Below, piece by piece: positions 1 through 9,669 of a stretch of 64,000 bases of DNA. Source of the DNA: Candidatus Altimarinota bacterium. Lineage in GTDB: Bacteria > Patescibacteriota > Gracilibacteria > BD1-5 > UBA2023. Position 1 is the stretch's first letter, and each line of letters begins with the position of its first letter. Location: assembly GCA_013268835.1 (NCBI GenBank), contig JABFSX010000004.1, positions 310,001 through 374,000 on the forward strand, given 5' to 3'. The translations under genes were made by a program, and so were the position numbers. Under the pieces are notes generated by a model, which was not told the origin of the DNA, searched no databases, and worked only from the letters and a program-made list of their open reading frames with translations.

Positions 1-426
1 TTCCGCAATGAACAGAATGAAGAGGAACAACCAGTCGTAATCCATCGAGCTATCTCTGGATCTCTTGAGCGTTTTATGGGAATCATCATCGAACACTTCT
101 CAGGAACATTCCCTCTTTGGCTCGCTCCAGAACAAGTTCGAATCATTCCGATTGGCGAGACATTCTTCCCATATGCAGAAGAGGTATTCTCAGAACTCAA
201 AAAATCAGGACTCCGAGTGAAGTTTGATGATTCTACAGATTCTCTCGGAAAGAAGATCCGAAACGCTGAAACCGAACATGCCAACTATATCCTCGTAGTA
301 GGTGCAGAGGAGATGGCGAATCGTACCGTTGCCGTGAGAAACTTCAAGACCAAGTGACAATCAACAGAAGGTATTGCAGAATTCGTAGCAAGAATCCAAG
401 AAGAGATACAGAGTAAGGCACTCTAA
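1..426 (+). CDS. thrS: Threonine--tRNA ligase, C-terminal part
   Basis: Only the last 141 residues are in the window; the gene starts upstream. The fragment opens with the VIHRAISGSLERF stretch and continues with the PLWLAPEQV boundary into the anticodon-binding domain, both characteristic of threonyl-tRNA synthetase, which charges tRNA-Thr in the cytoplasm. One TGA codon (355-357) is read as Gly; without recoding the protein would stop about 23 residues early. The TAA stop is followed directly by a strong hairpin. Identification is confident; the missing N-terminal catalytic and editing domains cannot be judged. Confidence 0.95.
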
Positions 427-429
427 AAA

Positions 430-460
430 ATAATCCCCTGAAAATTCAGGGGATTATTTA
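430..460. terminator. Bidirectional terminator between convergent genes
   Basis: A perfect stem of AATAATCCCCTGAA and its complement lies between the thrS stop and the convergent minus-strand gene, with T-rich ends on both strands. The stop codon of the minus-strand gene (458-460) is inside its flank. Confidence 0.9.
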
Positions 461-940
461 TGCAAAGAGATCATTATTTGTTTTTACCTCATCATATGAG
501 AGCATAATCTCATATGCCTGATAGAGTAGCTTTACATGAATGCGAGGAAGCTTGTGCAAACTAGATTTCTCATAAAATATTTCTTTTAGCTTCTGATCCA
601 ATTCGGGATTTTCACTTGCAAATTTTTTATAAAAAGATTGCGACCTATAAATCTCTCCTATGTAATTGTTATAAAAGAAACAATGGATATTATTTCTTAC
701 TCAAGAGAATTTATAAAAATCACCAAATGAAAGTACTGATTTTGACTTCCATATCGACTCCTTAAGTATATATTCATACGTATTTATTCAATAACTTTTC
801 ACTATCTCTTGTCTGAGTGAGACAATATAGTAGTATGAAAGATCAAGAATCTTGACAACTTCCCCAGAGGTAGCTCCAGGAAATATTTTTGTCTTTGCAA
901 AAATAAGAGGATAATATTTATATTCTAGATCTTCTGTCAT
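458..940 (-). CDS. Hypothetical protein, 160 aa
   Basis: A continuous frame of 160 residues with two TGA codons read as Gly. The start is the ATG at 938-940 and the stop is TAA at 458-460. The protein is rich in Tyr, Lys and Phe with no signal peptide or membrane span. A stretch near the N-terminus (residues about 21-48: FPGATSGEVVKILDLSYYYI followed by a Leu-Arg-Gln segment) could form a small helix-turn-helix, but this is only a visual impression. I do not recognise a family. It converges with thrS on a shared terminator. Confidence 0.7.
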
Positions 941-999
941 TTATTTTTTTAAATATAATTATATTATATCATAATAAACATAAAAGACAATACTTCTTC

Positions 1000-1461
1000 T
1001 TAGTGCATACTTACAGCTAATCCTGAATCAGACGATTGTACTGAAAAACTTCGTTGAGATTGCATCAATGCTCCAATCATATCTTCTGGCTGAATCAACT
1101 TATGTACTTTTTCTTGTGTTATAGAACGAATTTCAGATAAATCCAATATCAATATCTGATCATCTAGTCAACAAATAACTCCTATTTTTCATTTTTTTCA
1201 TCAGATATTTTTTTCTACATCTCATCTATTAAATATTTGAATCTCCCCATCTCATAGAGTAATTCACTGTATGGCTGTTTTTATAGGAAATTGATCTAGA
1301 GAATTCAATTGTATTGATTCCAGATGAAGCATAGGATCAGCATAGTTGCCGTCGATAATATTACGGATAATATCTGAAAGAGTAAAAAAAGAGTCCCCTT
1401 TCGTAAGATCCCATTGTTTGGAATCTGCGATATAGACTCATGCCGAGAGAATATGTGACAT
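1000..1461 (-). CDS. Hypothetical protein, 153 aa
   Basis: The frame runs from ATG 1459-1461 to TAA 1000-1002 and needs about eight TGA codons read as Gly, including one pair in tandem, so it is invisible under the standard code. A Gly- and Lys-rich central turn (about residues 79-95) separates two beta-rich halves. The C-terminal part has a long segment of mixed charge ending in Met-His. No signal peptide and no recognised motif. It lies just upstream of the preceding minus-strand gene (59 bases apart) and may be co-transcribed with it. Confidence 0.65.
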
Positions 1462-1569
1462 ATAAAAATATAAGAAGTGAGCATTCTATATTCTTTTATA
1501 GGTTATGCAAGAATATATTTGCAAATTTTCAATTTCAGGATACAAACAAATTCAATTACTATAATCTCT

Positions 1570-2268
1570 ATGTCACAAAATTCTGAAAATTATCCTGAAG
1601 AATACAAGAACTGATCTCTTCAATTTTTTGGTCGAAAATTTGTAGTAACCCCTAACGTGCTCATACCACGTCTTGAAACAGAGTGCCTTATTAAACGAGC
1701 AAGAACTTTTATTCAAAAAGAACAAATCAAAACAGTCATTGATATTGGTTCTGGCTCATGAATCATTGGAACTTGTATCGCTGATATAGTTGACGAAGTA
1801 ATATTTATTGATATCTCTTCTGAAGCTCTACTGATTACAGAAAAAAATTTCACTGAAAATTTCCCAGAAAAAAAGAGTCGATATATACAATCTGATTTAC
1901 TATCTCAACTTTCACCAGCTGATTTTTCATCACTTAGGGGACCAATTCTCTTTCTTACCAATCTTCCTTATATTCGAGATGAAGACTGGAAAAATATGAG
2001 CAAAGACACTCATTTTGAACCAAAAATAGCACTTTTTGGTGGAGAAAAAACTGGGTTCGAGCTCTATGAAAAACTCTTTGAACAATTTGAAATCCTTTGC
2101 ATGTTAGAATCTCTTGATTCACTCTATTGTATTTTCGAATTTGGTTTTGATCAACGAAAAATTGCAGAAGAAACACTCAAAAAATACAAAGATTGGAATT
2201 ATAGTTTTTTTCCAGATTATGCAGGAATCGAACGATTCTGAGAAATTAGTTTTGAGCAGAATCCATAA
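1570..2268 (+). CDS. prmC: PrmC/HemK-like release factor glutamine methyltransferase
   Basis: A 232-residue class I SAM-dependent methyltransferase. PrmC family enzymes methylate the GGQ glutamine of release factors. Visible motifs: PNVLIPRLETE near residue 30, the SAM loop DIGSGSGIIGT (one Gly from TGA) near residue 60, and TNLPYIRDE near residue 135, where the canonical NPPY catalytic motif is NLPY; I recall this variant from other candidate-phylum homologues. The family usually has about 280 residues; the N-terminal helical domain is nearly absent here. A TATAAT box (1560-1565) lies 4 bases before the ATG, so the mRNA may be leaderless. The 3' end overlaps the next minus-strand gene by 23 bases. 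Confidence 0.85.
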
Positions 2269-2539
2269 CAAATCCTATTCGACGAGTAACTCCAAAGGCA
2301 ACAATATTGGTAGACCTTCATTCTCTTATGATAAATGCAACTACTTCATCCAATGGAGCATCTTTACTCTGAAAAGTCTCAGGAATATCAAATGAAAATC
2401 CATTAATACGAAACGTCTTTCAATTTCATGGGAAAAATTTATGGCTTCATTCGAGTGAGTTATGATTATCCTGCATCTGTATTCAGGTAACAGTATGGTA
2501 TTGATTTGTTTCAGGATCATATATTTGAGCTTCTTCCAT
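2246..2539 (-). CDS. Hypothetical protein, 97 aa
   Basis: ATG 2537-2539 to TAA 2246-2248, with five or more TGA codons read as Gly. The small protein is polar, aromatic and beta-rich (residues about 45-85 alternate hydrophobic and charged positions) with no signal peptide. It overlaps the convergent prmC-like gene by 23 bases at the 3' end. No family recognised; the length and clean glycine placement argue for a real gene. Confidence 0.6.
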
Positions 2540-2562
2540 AGAATGATAATTAGGTAAATAAA

Positions 2563-2583
2563 AGCCCTCCGAATGGGAGGGCT
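2563..2583 (-). terminator. Hairpin terminator, minus strand
   Basis: AGCCCTCC stem, GAAT loop and GGAGGGCT complement, followed on the minus strand by TTTTATTTACC. It ends transcription from the small minus-strand genes at 2603-2962. Confidence 0.8.
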
Positions 2584-2602
2584 AAAAAGTATATTTTGTG
2601 TC

Positions 2603-2671
2603 TTATACTCAAAAACCTCCCAAAGTCGGAAGAATAATAAGCACGAGAAGTGAAGAGAAAATTACTTTCAT
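2603..2671 (-). CDS. Candidate 22-residue hydrophobic peptide
   Basis: ATG 2669-2671 to TAA 2603-2605 encodes MKVIFSSLLVLIILPTLGGF followed by Gly-Val, with one TGA (Gly). It is one Lys then an uninterrupted hydrophobic stretch, the shape of a single membrane helix or a bare signal sequence. A promoter-like TTGACA, 16 bases, TATATT lies just upstream on the minus strand and a strong terminator just downstream, giving a short dedicated transcript. No Shine-Dalgarno sequence is evident. It could equally be chance; length alone cannot settle it. Confidence 0.4.
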
Positions 2672-2677
2672 GAATTG

Positions 2678-2706
2678 AATATACTGATATGAATGCTTTT
2701 GTCAAA
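2678..2706 (-). promoter_or_regulatory. Promoter-like element for the 22-residue peptide
   Basis: On the minus strand TTGACA, a 16-base spacer, then TATATT, a few bases before the small ORF. Both boxes match sigma-70-type consensus closely. Confidence 0.45.
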
Positions 2707-2719
2707 AAAATATACTCTA

Positions 2720-2962
2720 TTATCGAACCGTACCAGGATTTTCTATATCTGTAATAAGAGTCATAGCTCAATCAACTATCTTTTTCATAGTAGCATCCAC
2801 CTTCTGAGTCACTCTAGGATTATTAATATAGTTATAAGTTCCAAATGTTGCTGACGCTCATAGAGCAGCAATTGCAATAACTCTCAATATTCATTGAGTT
2901 CATTCTCTTTCTTGCTTAGCTGCTTTTTCAGGATTCTCACGTACAAATTGCTCTCTTAACAT
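2720..2962 (-). CDS. Small membrane-anchored hypothetical protein, 80 aa
   Basis: ATG 2960-2962 to TAA 2720-2722, with several TGA codons read as Gly. Residues 1-20 are charged and polar, residues about 22-38 form one hydrophobic segment (ILRVIAIAALGASATFGTY), and the rest is an amphipathic helix. The layout suggests a cytoplasmic N-terminus, one membrane helix and a short outside tail. No family recognised. Confidence 0.65.
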
Positions 2963-3078
2963 AAGATGTAATGTAATATACAATTATTATATAGTATATA
3001 CTAAATAGTCAATTTATTTACATACCACCGTTTCTTGATTTACATTGCAAAAGTGAGTTTTTTTCATACCATATCAGT

Positions 3079-3915
3079 ATGCAAACACTCAAAAAATTTT
3101 TTGTTATTTTATCGAAATGACTACTCATTTTTCTTACTGCCCTTACATTTGGAATGTTAATCGTGCTTTTTCATGATTTATATTCTTCCTTCAATAATTT
3201 TTTATTGGAACGTGGTTGGTTTCATTTCTTCTTTGATACCAAGCATGTTCAATGGATAAAAATCTGAATTACTTGGATTGGGGAACTCATTACTACTCTT
3301 GGTAATTGGAATTATCTGATTGCATTCGCAAGTGCTTGTGCCGAATCGCTTCCAATTATAGGAACTGCTATACCTGGGATGAATATTATGATCCTCGTGG
3401 GATGATTTTGGGGGAAAACCCATATGATTGGAACTATTTTCCTCGCTGCACTTGGAGCCATGATCGGGAATTATATCGGTTATTGGACTGGGAAATGGTA
3501 CGGACATGAGATCATCGAGAAATACGGTGACTACATCTGACTCTGAAAAACAGAACAAAAAATCCTCAGTAAACAGATAGAGAAAAACTGATTTTGGTAT
3601 ATTATTCTCGGAAAGTTTCATAATTTTACGAGATCATTTGTGCCATTTATAGCTGGTGCGAGCGGTATGCAAGAAAAAAACTTCTGGATATACAACACTA
3701 TTGGATCTATTATCTGGGCAGCAAGCATCAATCTTCTTGGGATCTTTTTTATCAGCCAATACGAATCTATTCTTGATAATCTTGGGAAGATTATGATGGT
3801 GATCCTTGGGCTTATTTTTGCTTATTTTTACTTCTTCCGAAGAGATTCTCTCAAACAATATATGTATGATAAGCAACAAGAAATCCAAGATAAAATCGAT
3901 AAAAAAACAAAATAA
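3079..3915 (+). CDS. DedA-family membrane protein
   Basis: A 278-residue inner-membrane protein with about five hydrophobic segments. DedA/SNARE-associated proteins are lipid flippases or scramblases, some recycling undecaprenyl phosphate. The family signature is clear: an acidic residue and small residues before a Pro-Gly turn (AESLPIIGTAIPG, about residues 95-107), GNYIGYWTGKWYG, and FTRSFVPFIAGASGM in the conserved re-entrant region. Seven TGA codons fall on glycines. ATG 3079 is the first start after a stop. The next gene, an undecaprenyl-phosphate sugar transferase, begins 18 bases downstream, which fits a joint role in lipid-carrier metabolism. Confidence 0.9.
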
Positions 3916-3933
3916 ATCCTGATATACCACCCA

Positions 3934-5052
3934 ATGTTCACTCTTCAATTCGCTGTGTTCTTTATAGCATCAATATTACTTTCCCCTCTCATACTTGGGG
4001 GTATATCTTACCTATTGAAAAAAGCTAATTTTTTTGATCGTCCTCATCTCTATAAGAGTGAGAAATGAAGGAAACCAGCACCATATGGCGCTGGGATATC
4101 AATCCTTGTGACACTTCTTCTGATGAGTCCGCTGATTTTTCTTTTTGCTGATTTTTCCCCACTCCTCGAAAAAAGACTCATTATTATTCTTGGAATTGGA
4201 ATAATTATATCAATAATATCATTCATCGATGATCTGGATACTATCGGAAAAAGTAAAGTAAAAATTCCACCTATTGCAAGACTCATTATGCAGATTGGTG
4301 TTGGGGCAATCATCGGTCTCACAAGTATAAAAATCTCATATATGAGCCATATTCTCGGAGGAATTATTCCTCTTGATGAATGGTTCTGGAGTTTTCATAT
4401 ACAGAATTTCGCTATGACTATCTATTGGATTCCAATCCTTGTAACTATTATCTGGTATGTGGTTGTATTCAATGCTGTGAATTTTTCTGATGGGGTTCCT
4501 GGCCTTACGGGTGGATTTGCTCTCATTAGTTTCATTATCTTGGCTTGTCTTGCATTCAAACTCTATCTCACGGATACCTCTCTTGCAAGTCAGGAAAATA
4601 GCCGATTCCTTCTTACGATCCTTGCGATTATCATACCTATTACATACTTTCTCACCCGAGCTGATATCTCAAGAAAAGTAATTATGGGAGACTCTTGAAC
4701 CATTATGCTCGCATTTCTCATTGCAACACTCGCTATCATTGCAGGAGGAAAAATCGCAACAGCCATGTCTGTCCTTGGCCTCTATCTCATAGATTTTGTT
4801 TACGTAATCACAGCTCGTATTCTCAATGGACAAAATCCGATGAAATGAGATCAAACACATCATCTCCATTTTCGCCTCATGGAACTTGGACTCACTCAGA
4901 ATCAAATTCGATTTATTGTATATTTTCTTTCTAGTATTTTTGGTATTGCGGCCATATTTCTCCCAACCATAGGAAAAATTATACTCTTTATAATTATCGG
5001 TTGAGTGACCATATTTCTCACAGAGATACTCGAAAAAGTAAGAAAAAAATAA
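3934..5052 (+). CDS. MraY/WecA-type undecaprenyl-phosphate sugar-1-phosphate transferase
   Basis: A 372-residue polytopic membrane enzyme that loads a sugar-1-phosphate onto the lipid carrier. Diagnostic motifs in order are FIDDLD (about residue 92, Mg-binding Asp pair), VNFSDGVPGLTGG (about 186-198), MGDSG with Gly from TGA (about 252-256), and KGDQTHHLHFRL (about 307-318), the HxHH-type motif typical of the family and closest to WecA/TagO. Ten or so transmembrane helices are apparent. Whether the donor is UDP-GlcNAc or UDP-MurNAc-pentapeptide cannot be told; the WecA/TagO type seems more likely than MraY. It follows the DedA gene and ends in a hairpin terminator. Confidence 0.9.
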
Positions 5053-5076
5053 TCCACCAAATGGTGGATTATTTTT
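5048..5076. terminator. Bidirectional terminator
   Basis: AATAATCCACCAAATGGTGGATTATT followed by T6. It overlaps the stop of the upstream gene and touches the stop of the convergent sod gene. Confidence 0.9.
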
Positions 5077-5660
5077 TATTTAGAACTAAATCGTTCTTCG
5101 ATCTTTGCCCAATTTACAACGTGCCAAAAGTTTTCAAGATACTTAGCTCGAGCATTACGATAATCAATATAGTAAGCATGTTCCCAGACATCACAAGTAA
5201 GAAGTGGTGTATTCTCTGTTGTTATTGGAGTGAGTGCATTGGATGTTGAAATAATATCAAGTGATCCATCTGATTTTCGAACTAACCAAGTCCAACCAGA
5301 ACCGAAATTTGCAAGGGCTGCCTTGTTGAATTCTACTTGAAAATTCTCTATAGTCCCCCACTTTTCATTGATAGCATTGAGAAAATCACCAAGATGGAGG
5401 ATATCAAAAACAGGAGTTAATGATTCAAAATAAAACGTATGATTCCAAATCTGAGCAGCATTATTAAATATGCCTCCAGAAGATTTTCAGATAATCTCTT
5501 CCAGATTCATATTTTCATATTCTGTTCCTGGAATGAGCTTATTAAGATTATCTACGTATGTCTGATGATGTTTTCCATAATGATATTCGAGTGTCTCACG
5601 AGAGATATATGGCGCAAGCGAATCAAGAAGATATGGGAGTAATGGAAGTGAATGTATCAT
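5076..5660 (-). CDS. sodA: Superoxide dismutase (Fe/Mn family)
   Basis: A 194-residue Fe/Mn superoxide dismutase that converts superoxide into peroxide and oxygen in the cytoplasm. The four metal ligands are visible: His in [10 protein letters not shown] (near residue 27), His in IWNHTFYF (near 74), and Asp and His in [12 protein letters not shown] (near 155-159). One TGA (Gly) lies in the helix before KSSGG. Length is normal for the family. Sequence alone does not separate Fe from Mn. The gene converges with the MraY/WecA-type gene. Confidence 0.95.
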
Positions 5661-5777
5661 GATAAAAGTATTAAGTTTCTACTTTAGAATCTAAAATAGA
5701 TTTTTATTATATCTATTCTTTGATAAATTCAAATCTTTATGAGACTTAATTTCATTATGAATGAATGTAAAATAAAT

Positions 5778-5806
5778 TTGACAATGTAACTAAAAAAGTA
5801 TAGGAT
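5778..5806 (+). promoter_or_regulatory. Putative promoter
   Basis: TTGACA (5778-5783), 17 bases, TAGGAT (5801-5806). Transcription would begin near 5813, so the ATG at 5805 would lie outside the message and the ATG at 5895 becomes the likely start of the following gene. Confidence 0.45.
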
Positions 5807-5894
5807 GCCCCTCATCGTAAGATGCAAGTTCAGGTATATTACCTGTAACCCAAGTAATTTTTACGATGCACATTCCCAAGGGAGGGATAACTGT

Positions 5895-6179
5895 ATGTGT
5901 AAACGCAATCTTCGTATTGTCGATCTTGAAGAAGTCACGACAACACAACAAGTGAGAGATCTTCTCGCTCACAACAATCGTATTGAACAACCAGCCATCC
6001 AATATCTCAATAAGAAAGGAGTCGCTACACCACCAGATATTCTTGCTCGAAGATCTTGAATACTTCCCTCTCAACGACACTATTTTCGAATCTCTGTTTT
6101 ATACAGATGGTATGAATGTAGCGTTCGGAATGAAAAAAGGCCAAGCCCACGCTGGCCTTTTTCTTTTCCTAAAAAATAG
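5895..6179 (+). CDS. Hypothetical basic protein, 94 aa
   Basis: ATG 5895 is preceded by AAGGGAGGGATAACTGT, one of the few Shine-Dalgarno-like stretches in the window. The frame encodes a basic protein with a central segment NNRIEQPAIQYLNKKGVATP and one TGA (Gly) near residue 55. Its upstream extension (to 5805) uses rare codons and overlaps the promoter, so I excluded it. Oddity: the frame reads through a strong terminator hairpin at 6133-6168 and stops at TAG just after it, so the last 15 residues look unnatural. The true end may be different. No family recognised. Confidence 0.5.
6133..6168. terminator. Hairpin terminator
   Basis: AAAAAGGCCA, a 9-base loop, TGGCCTTTTT and further T residues. 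It lies inside the predicted 3' end of the preceding frame. Confidence 0.85.
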
Positions 6180-6219
6180 GAAATTTGCCAAATATTAAAA
6201 ATTAGTGTAAGTTATAATA

Positions 6220-6993
6220 ATGAACACCACCAATCCATTTATCAATAGTAGCATATATATGCCATCACCAATCTCTATTCCTTGAGAGAAATCTTTGGTG
6301 ACACCAACTTGACTCATTAAAAGTTCAAAAAAAGTACTAGAAACACTAGATCCTATAGATCCAAAAAAAAGAGAAGAGAATATTCTATTGGTAAATGATA
6401 AACAAAATTGACTACTTCAACAAAATGGTACAAGTGTTATTTCTTGAGAAAAAAATGATGAATTTCATAGAAAACTTGTTGTTTATTTTCGTCCAACGCA
6501 AATCAACTACGTATCGAGAGTTCAAGTTATAGAAATTATGCGATTTTTGCAATATTATGTAGAACAAGGATATTCTTCCTTGTTTGATGATTTTATGGTA
6601 CTATATCGATTCCCTGATACTGATATGCTAGATGAATTCGAGAAAAATTCACACCCTGCAACAGGAATAGATTTCCGTCTATTGAGTAGTATTTATGCGA
6701 ATACTGTTCACTTCTCAAATGGTACTCCTGATTTTATTCCAGGAACAATTCCTATTCTTGGAACCACTCCACACAAAAGATGGAAACAACATATGGGACG
6801 GTATGTTCATCTTCCATTGGAATATGAAACCGTTGAAAAGATTGGGCATCGTCATGGTATCATATCACCTTCCGAAAGAAAAAATGGAAAAGAAATAACT
6901 GAATCAAGAAAACTTATTCCAGTGCTAAATACTGTTTTACAAACTATCCAAAAAACTGAGGCCATAATGATCAAAAATTCTTCTCTACAATAG
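6220..6993 (+). CDS. Hypothetical protein, 257 aa
   Basis: ATG 6220 to TAG 6991-6993. The first 75 residues are low complexity (Ser, Pro, Lys, Gln) with several TGA-encoded Gly. The rest (about 80-257) appears globular, with VVYFRPTQINYVSRVQVIEI, a segment rich in aromatic residues and DTDMLDEF, and a Pro-Gly rich turn GTPDFIPGTIPILGTTPHKR. There is no signal peptide or membrane span. A TATAAT sequence sits directly before the ATG. I do not recognise a family. Confidence 0.7.
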
Positions 6994-7075
6994 AGTGCTA
7001 TTAATAGTGATTATTTTGCTTTTTTATCCATTTTCTATACTCTATTTTTGTTTAGTATTATCTCTTTAGTCAACT

Positions 7076-7918
7076 ATGATTCTCGATTGACGTCTCGTTG
7101 CATCCACTATTCTTGAGAATATCAAGAATGAAATCACCTTTTCTCCTGCAAATGAAAAACCGATGCTGGCGGTAGTTCTTGTAGGTGATAATCCTGCATC
7201 ACTTTCCTATATAAAAATGAAAGAGAAAAGAGCCAGAGAAGTAGGAATGGGTTTTTGACTCTATCGTTTTGATGAAACTATATCGCAAAATGAGCTCGAA
7301 GAAGCAGTAATATCTCTCTCAAAAAATGAAAAAATACATGGAATAATAGTACAGGCCCCACTTCCAAAATACATCAATTCGCACGATATTATCGATTGCA
7401 TTGATCCTATCAAGGACGTTGATGGTTTCACAAAAACTCAAATTGGGAATATGTTTCTTGGTCATGATGGACTCTGGAGTTGTACTCCAAAAGGCATTAT
7501 GACGATGCTCTCTTATTATAGAATTGATGTAAAATGAAAAAATATTACAGTAATCGGAAGGTCTAATATTGTCTGAAAACCAATGACACTCATGCTCATC
7601 AATGCTGGAGCAACTGTAACAAGTTGTAATAGTAGCACTAGAGATATCTCAGAAATAACCAAAAAAGCTGATATTGTTGTTGTAGCAATTGGCTCTCCAG
7701 GTTTTCTTACAAAAGAAATGGTAACAAAAAATACAATTGTTATCGATGTGGGTTCAACTTTTGTGGAAAATATTGGCCGAGGTGACGCTGACTTCGAAAA
7801 TCTCAAAGAATATGTGCAAGCCATTAGTCCTGTTCCTGGTTGAGTATGACCTATGACTGTTGCTACCCTCATAGAGAATACTTGGAAGGCATTTCTCTCT
7901 CAAAATAATATCTCCTAA
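7076..7918 (+). CDS. folD: Bifunctional methylenetetrahydrofolate dehydrogenase/cyclohydrolase
   Basis: A 280-residue FolD, the cytoplasmic enzyme interconverting methylene-, methenyl- and formyl-tetrahydrofolate with NADP. Signatures: VGDNPASLSYIKMKEKRA (residues about 40-57, with the catalytic Lys in YIKMK), IIVQAPLPKYI, KDVDGF, GRSNIVGKPM (NADP site, Gly from TGA) and the C-terminal SPVPGGVGPMT, where two of the glycines are TGA. Length is normal. It converges with the prenyl synthase gene with a single base between the stops, and no terminator separates them. Confidence 0.95.
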
Positions 7919-7919
7919 A

Positions 7920-8795
7920 TTAGGATTTTCTCTCCATTACATATTGTTTAATTTCTATAAATTTTTGATTCTCTAAATCCTGAAGAATTATATCCATCTG
8001 GACTCCAATTTCTTCAAGGATTTTTTTTGTTTCCCCTATTCAAAACATCGTAACTAGTCACTTCTTTTGATTTTGATCTTTTCCTACCGTTTTTCATAAA
8101 GTAGCACTCTCTCCTTCATGATCGAGGATATCATCTCGAACCTGAAATGCTCGACCAAGTAAAATTCCAAATTTTCTAAATACATCGAGTTGTTCTCTAT
8201 TTGCTCATGATATCATTCCACCAATAATAAGACAAGAAGCAATAAAACCTCCTGTTTTTTCATCATGAATCCTCATAATATCTGCAAGAGAGAATCCTCA
8301 TTGATCCCCAAGCGTATCTCGCACTTGTCATAATACAACCCCAGTATCACCTGTGGTATGAGCTATTTCCGTTATTACTCGAATATCACCAAGGGTTGCA
8401 AGTTGTTCAAATGCCATCGTCTGAAGTGCATCTCCAACTAAGATTGCCATAGTTTCACCATACTGTTTCCAAACTGTTGGTTTCCCACGACGAAGGATAT
8501 CATTATCCATACAAGGGAGATCATCATGAACCAGCGTATAACAATGTAAAAGCTCAATTCCAATCAATCCATCTAATACCTCATCTGAGCATTCTTGTCA
8601 TGAAATCTGCTCATAAGCAAGCATAGAAAGTATTGGACGGAGTCTTTTTCATCATCATTCGACTGCATGTCGAAGAGCAAGAATAAAATCAGATTCTAAT
8701 CATTGAGAAGATGAAATATTATTTTTTGCAAAATATCGCAATATTGAATTATTGACTCGATTTTGATATACAGGAAGCCAGGAAAGTATTGCCAT
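7920..8795 (-). CDS. Polyprenyl (geranylgeranyl/farnesyl-type) diphosphate synthase
   Basis: A 291-residue trans-prenyltransferase that builds short prenyl diphosphates, the substrates of UppS encoded just upstream. Motifs: AVEGGGKRLRP (about residues 41-51), where all three glycines are consecutive TGA codons; the first Asp-rich motif [11 protein letters not shown] near residue 85; and the second, QVRDDILD, near residue 210. The residue pattern before the first motif fits a C15-C20 enzyme, but chain length cannot be fixed from the sequence. Start ATG 8795 lies 8 bases after the uppS stop, so the two form an operon. Confidence 0.93.
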
Positions 8796-8803
8796 AAATA
8801 ATT

Positions 8804-9484
8804 TTATTTTCAGAAATTTCTTTTTGTGGAATTATAGGATTCAAGAGCTCGATCAAAGTCATCTTTCCCAAAATCAGGCCAAAGAGTATCAGTAAAAAAA
8901 TACTCTGCGTATGCAGAATGGTACAGATAAAATCCCGAATGACGTATAGCACCACCCGTACGCACAATAAGATCTGGGGGAGGATATCGCCCCGTATCCA
9001 AATATGTAAGAAAGGTCTTTTCATCAAGTTTTTTTGGATCGATACCCTCTGCAAGGGCTCGTTTAATCCCACGAATAATCTCATCTTGTCAGCTATATCC
9101 AATAGCAAATATACAAGTCATCCTAATCCCTCCTTTAGTCTTTTCTATAGATTCAAGAAGAAGCGTTCGGATATCTGCAGGAACTAACCAAAGATCACCA
9201 ACAATATCAAGGCAAACTGAATTTTTAATAAGTTTTTCTACAAGTTTAGGGATTTTATCACGAAAAAGTTGAAATATTCCAGCAAGTTCGATTTCGGAAC
9301 GTTCAAGAATATTTTCCTTCGAAAGTGCCCACATACTTACAAACTCAATCTCACTATCCAAACAGAGCATAAGTATTTTTTCTATGTTATCTCCTCATTT
9401 TTCATGTCAAAAAGTGGCAAGATTTGAAAGCTTTGTAGCCCATCGCCGATTTCCATCCATTATAAATCCGATATGTTTAATCAT
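8804..9484 (-). CDS. uppS: Undecaprenyl diphosphate synthase
   Basis: A 226-residue cis-prenyltransferase making the C55 lipid carrier for cell-envelope polymers. Motifs: GFIMDGNRRWAT at the N-terminus (catalytic Asp), FGHEKGGDN with two TGA-encoded Gly, FAIGYSGQDEI, RTGGAIRHSGFYLYH and the C-terminal LWPDFGKDDF. Slightly short for the family (about 240-250), with a short Gly-Lys tail after the last TGA. First gene of a two-gene operon with the prenyl synthase. The pair agrees with the DedA and MraY/WecA-type genes nearby: lipid-carrier supply and use. Confidence 0.95.
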
Positions 9485-9669
9485 ATTGTATACAAAAAAG
9501 TACCAAGAGAATATCAATATAGAAAAGAAAAGCAATGGAAAAGTATCGAGATTTGCTTTTTTCTAAAAGCTGAATAGAATGTGTCCTGTCGAATTATGTT
9601 TCCTCTCCGTGTCCATAGACCGAAAGAGTGTTATCAGAACCGGCGTTTATTTTTCTCTCTTTTCTCTCT
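9485..9669. other. Intergenic region with long leader of the RRM gene
   Basis: A 185-base space between the divergently transcribed uppS and RRM genes. The 5' leader of the RRM gene is long and ends in a pyrimidine tract (TTTTCTCTCTTTTCTCTCT) immediately before the ATG, with no Shine-Dalgarno sequence. I see no clear fold or known riboswitch; a regulatory role is possible but unsupported. Confidence 0.4.

Noticed and set aside
3202-3621. Minus-strand frame of 139 codons over the DedA gene
   Set aside because: It is antisense to a convincing DedA protein and has no recognisable features.
5805-5894. Upstream extension of the 94-residue protein with extra Cys residues
   Set aside because: Its ATG overlaps the promoter -10 box and the codons (AGG, TGC, GGG) are atypical for this genome.
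5790-6080. Minus-strand frame of 96 codons
   Set aside because: Antisense to a frame with a Shine-Dalgarno start and typical codon use; low-complexity product.
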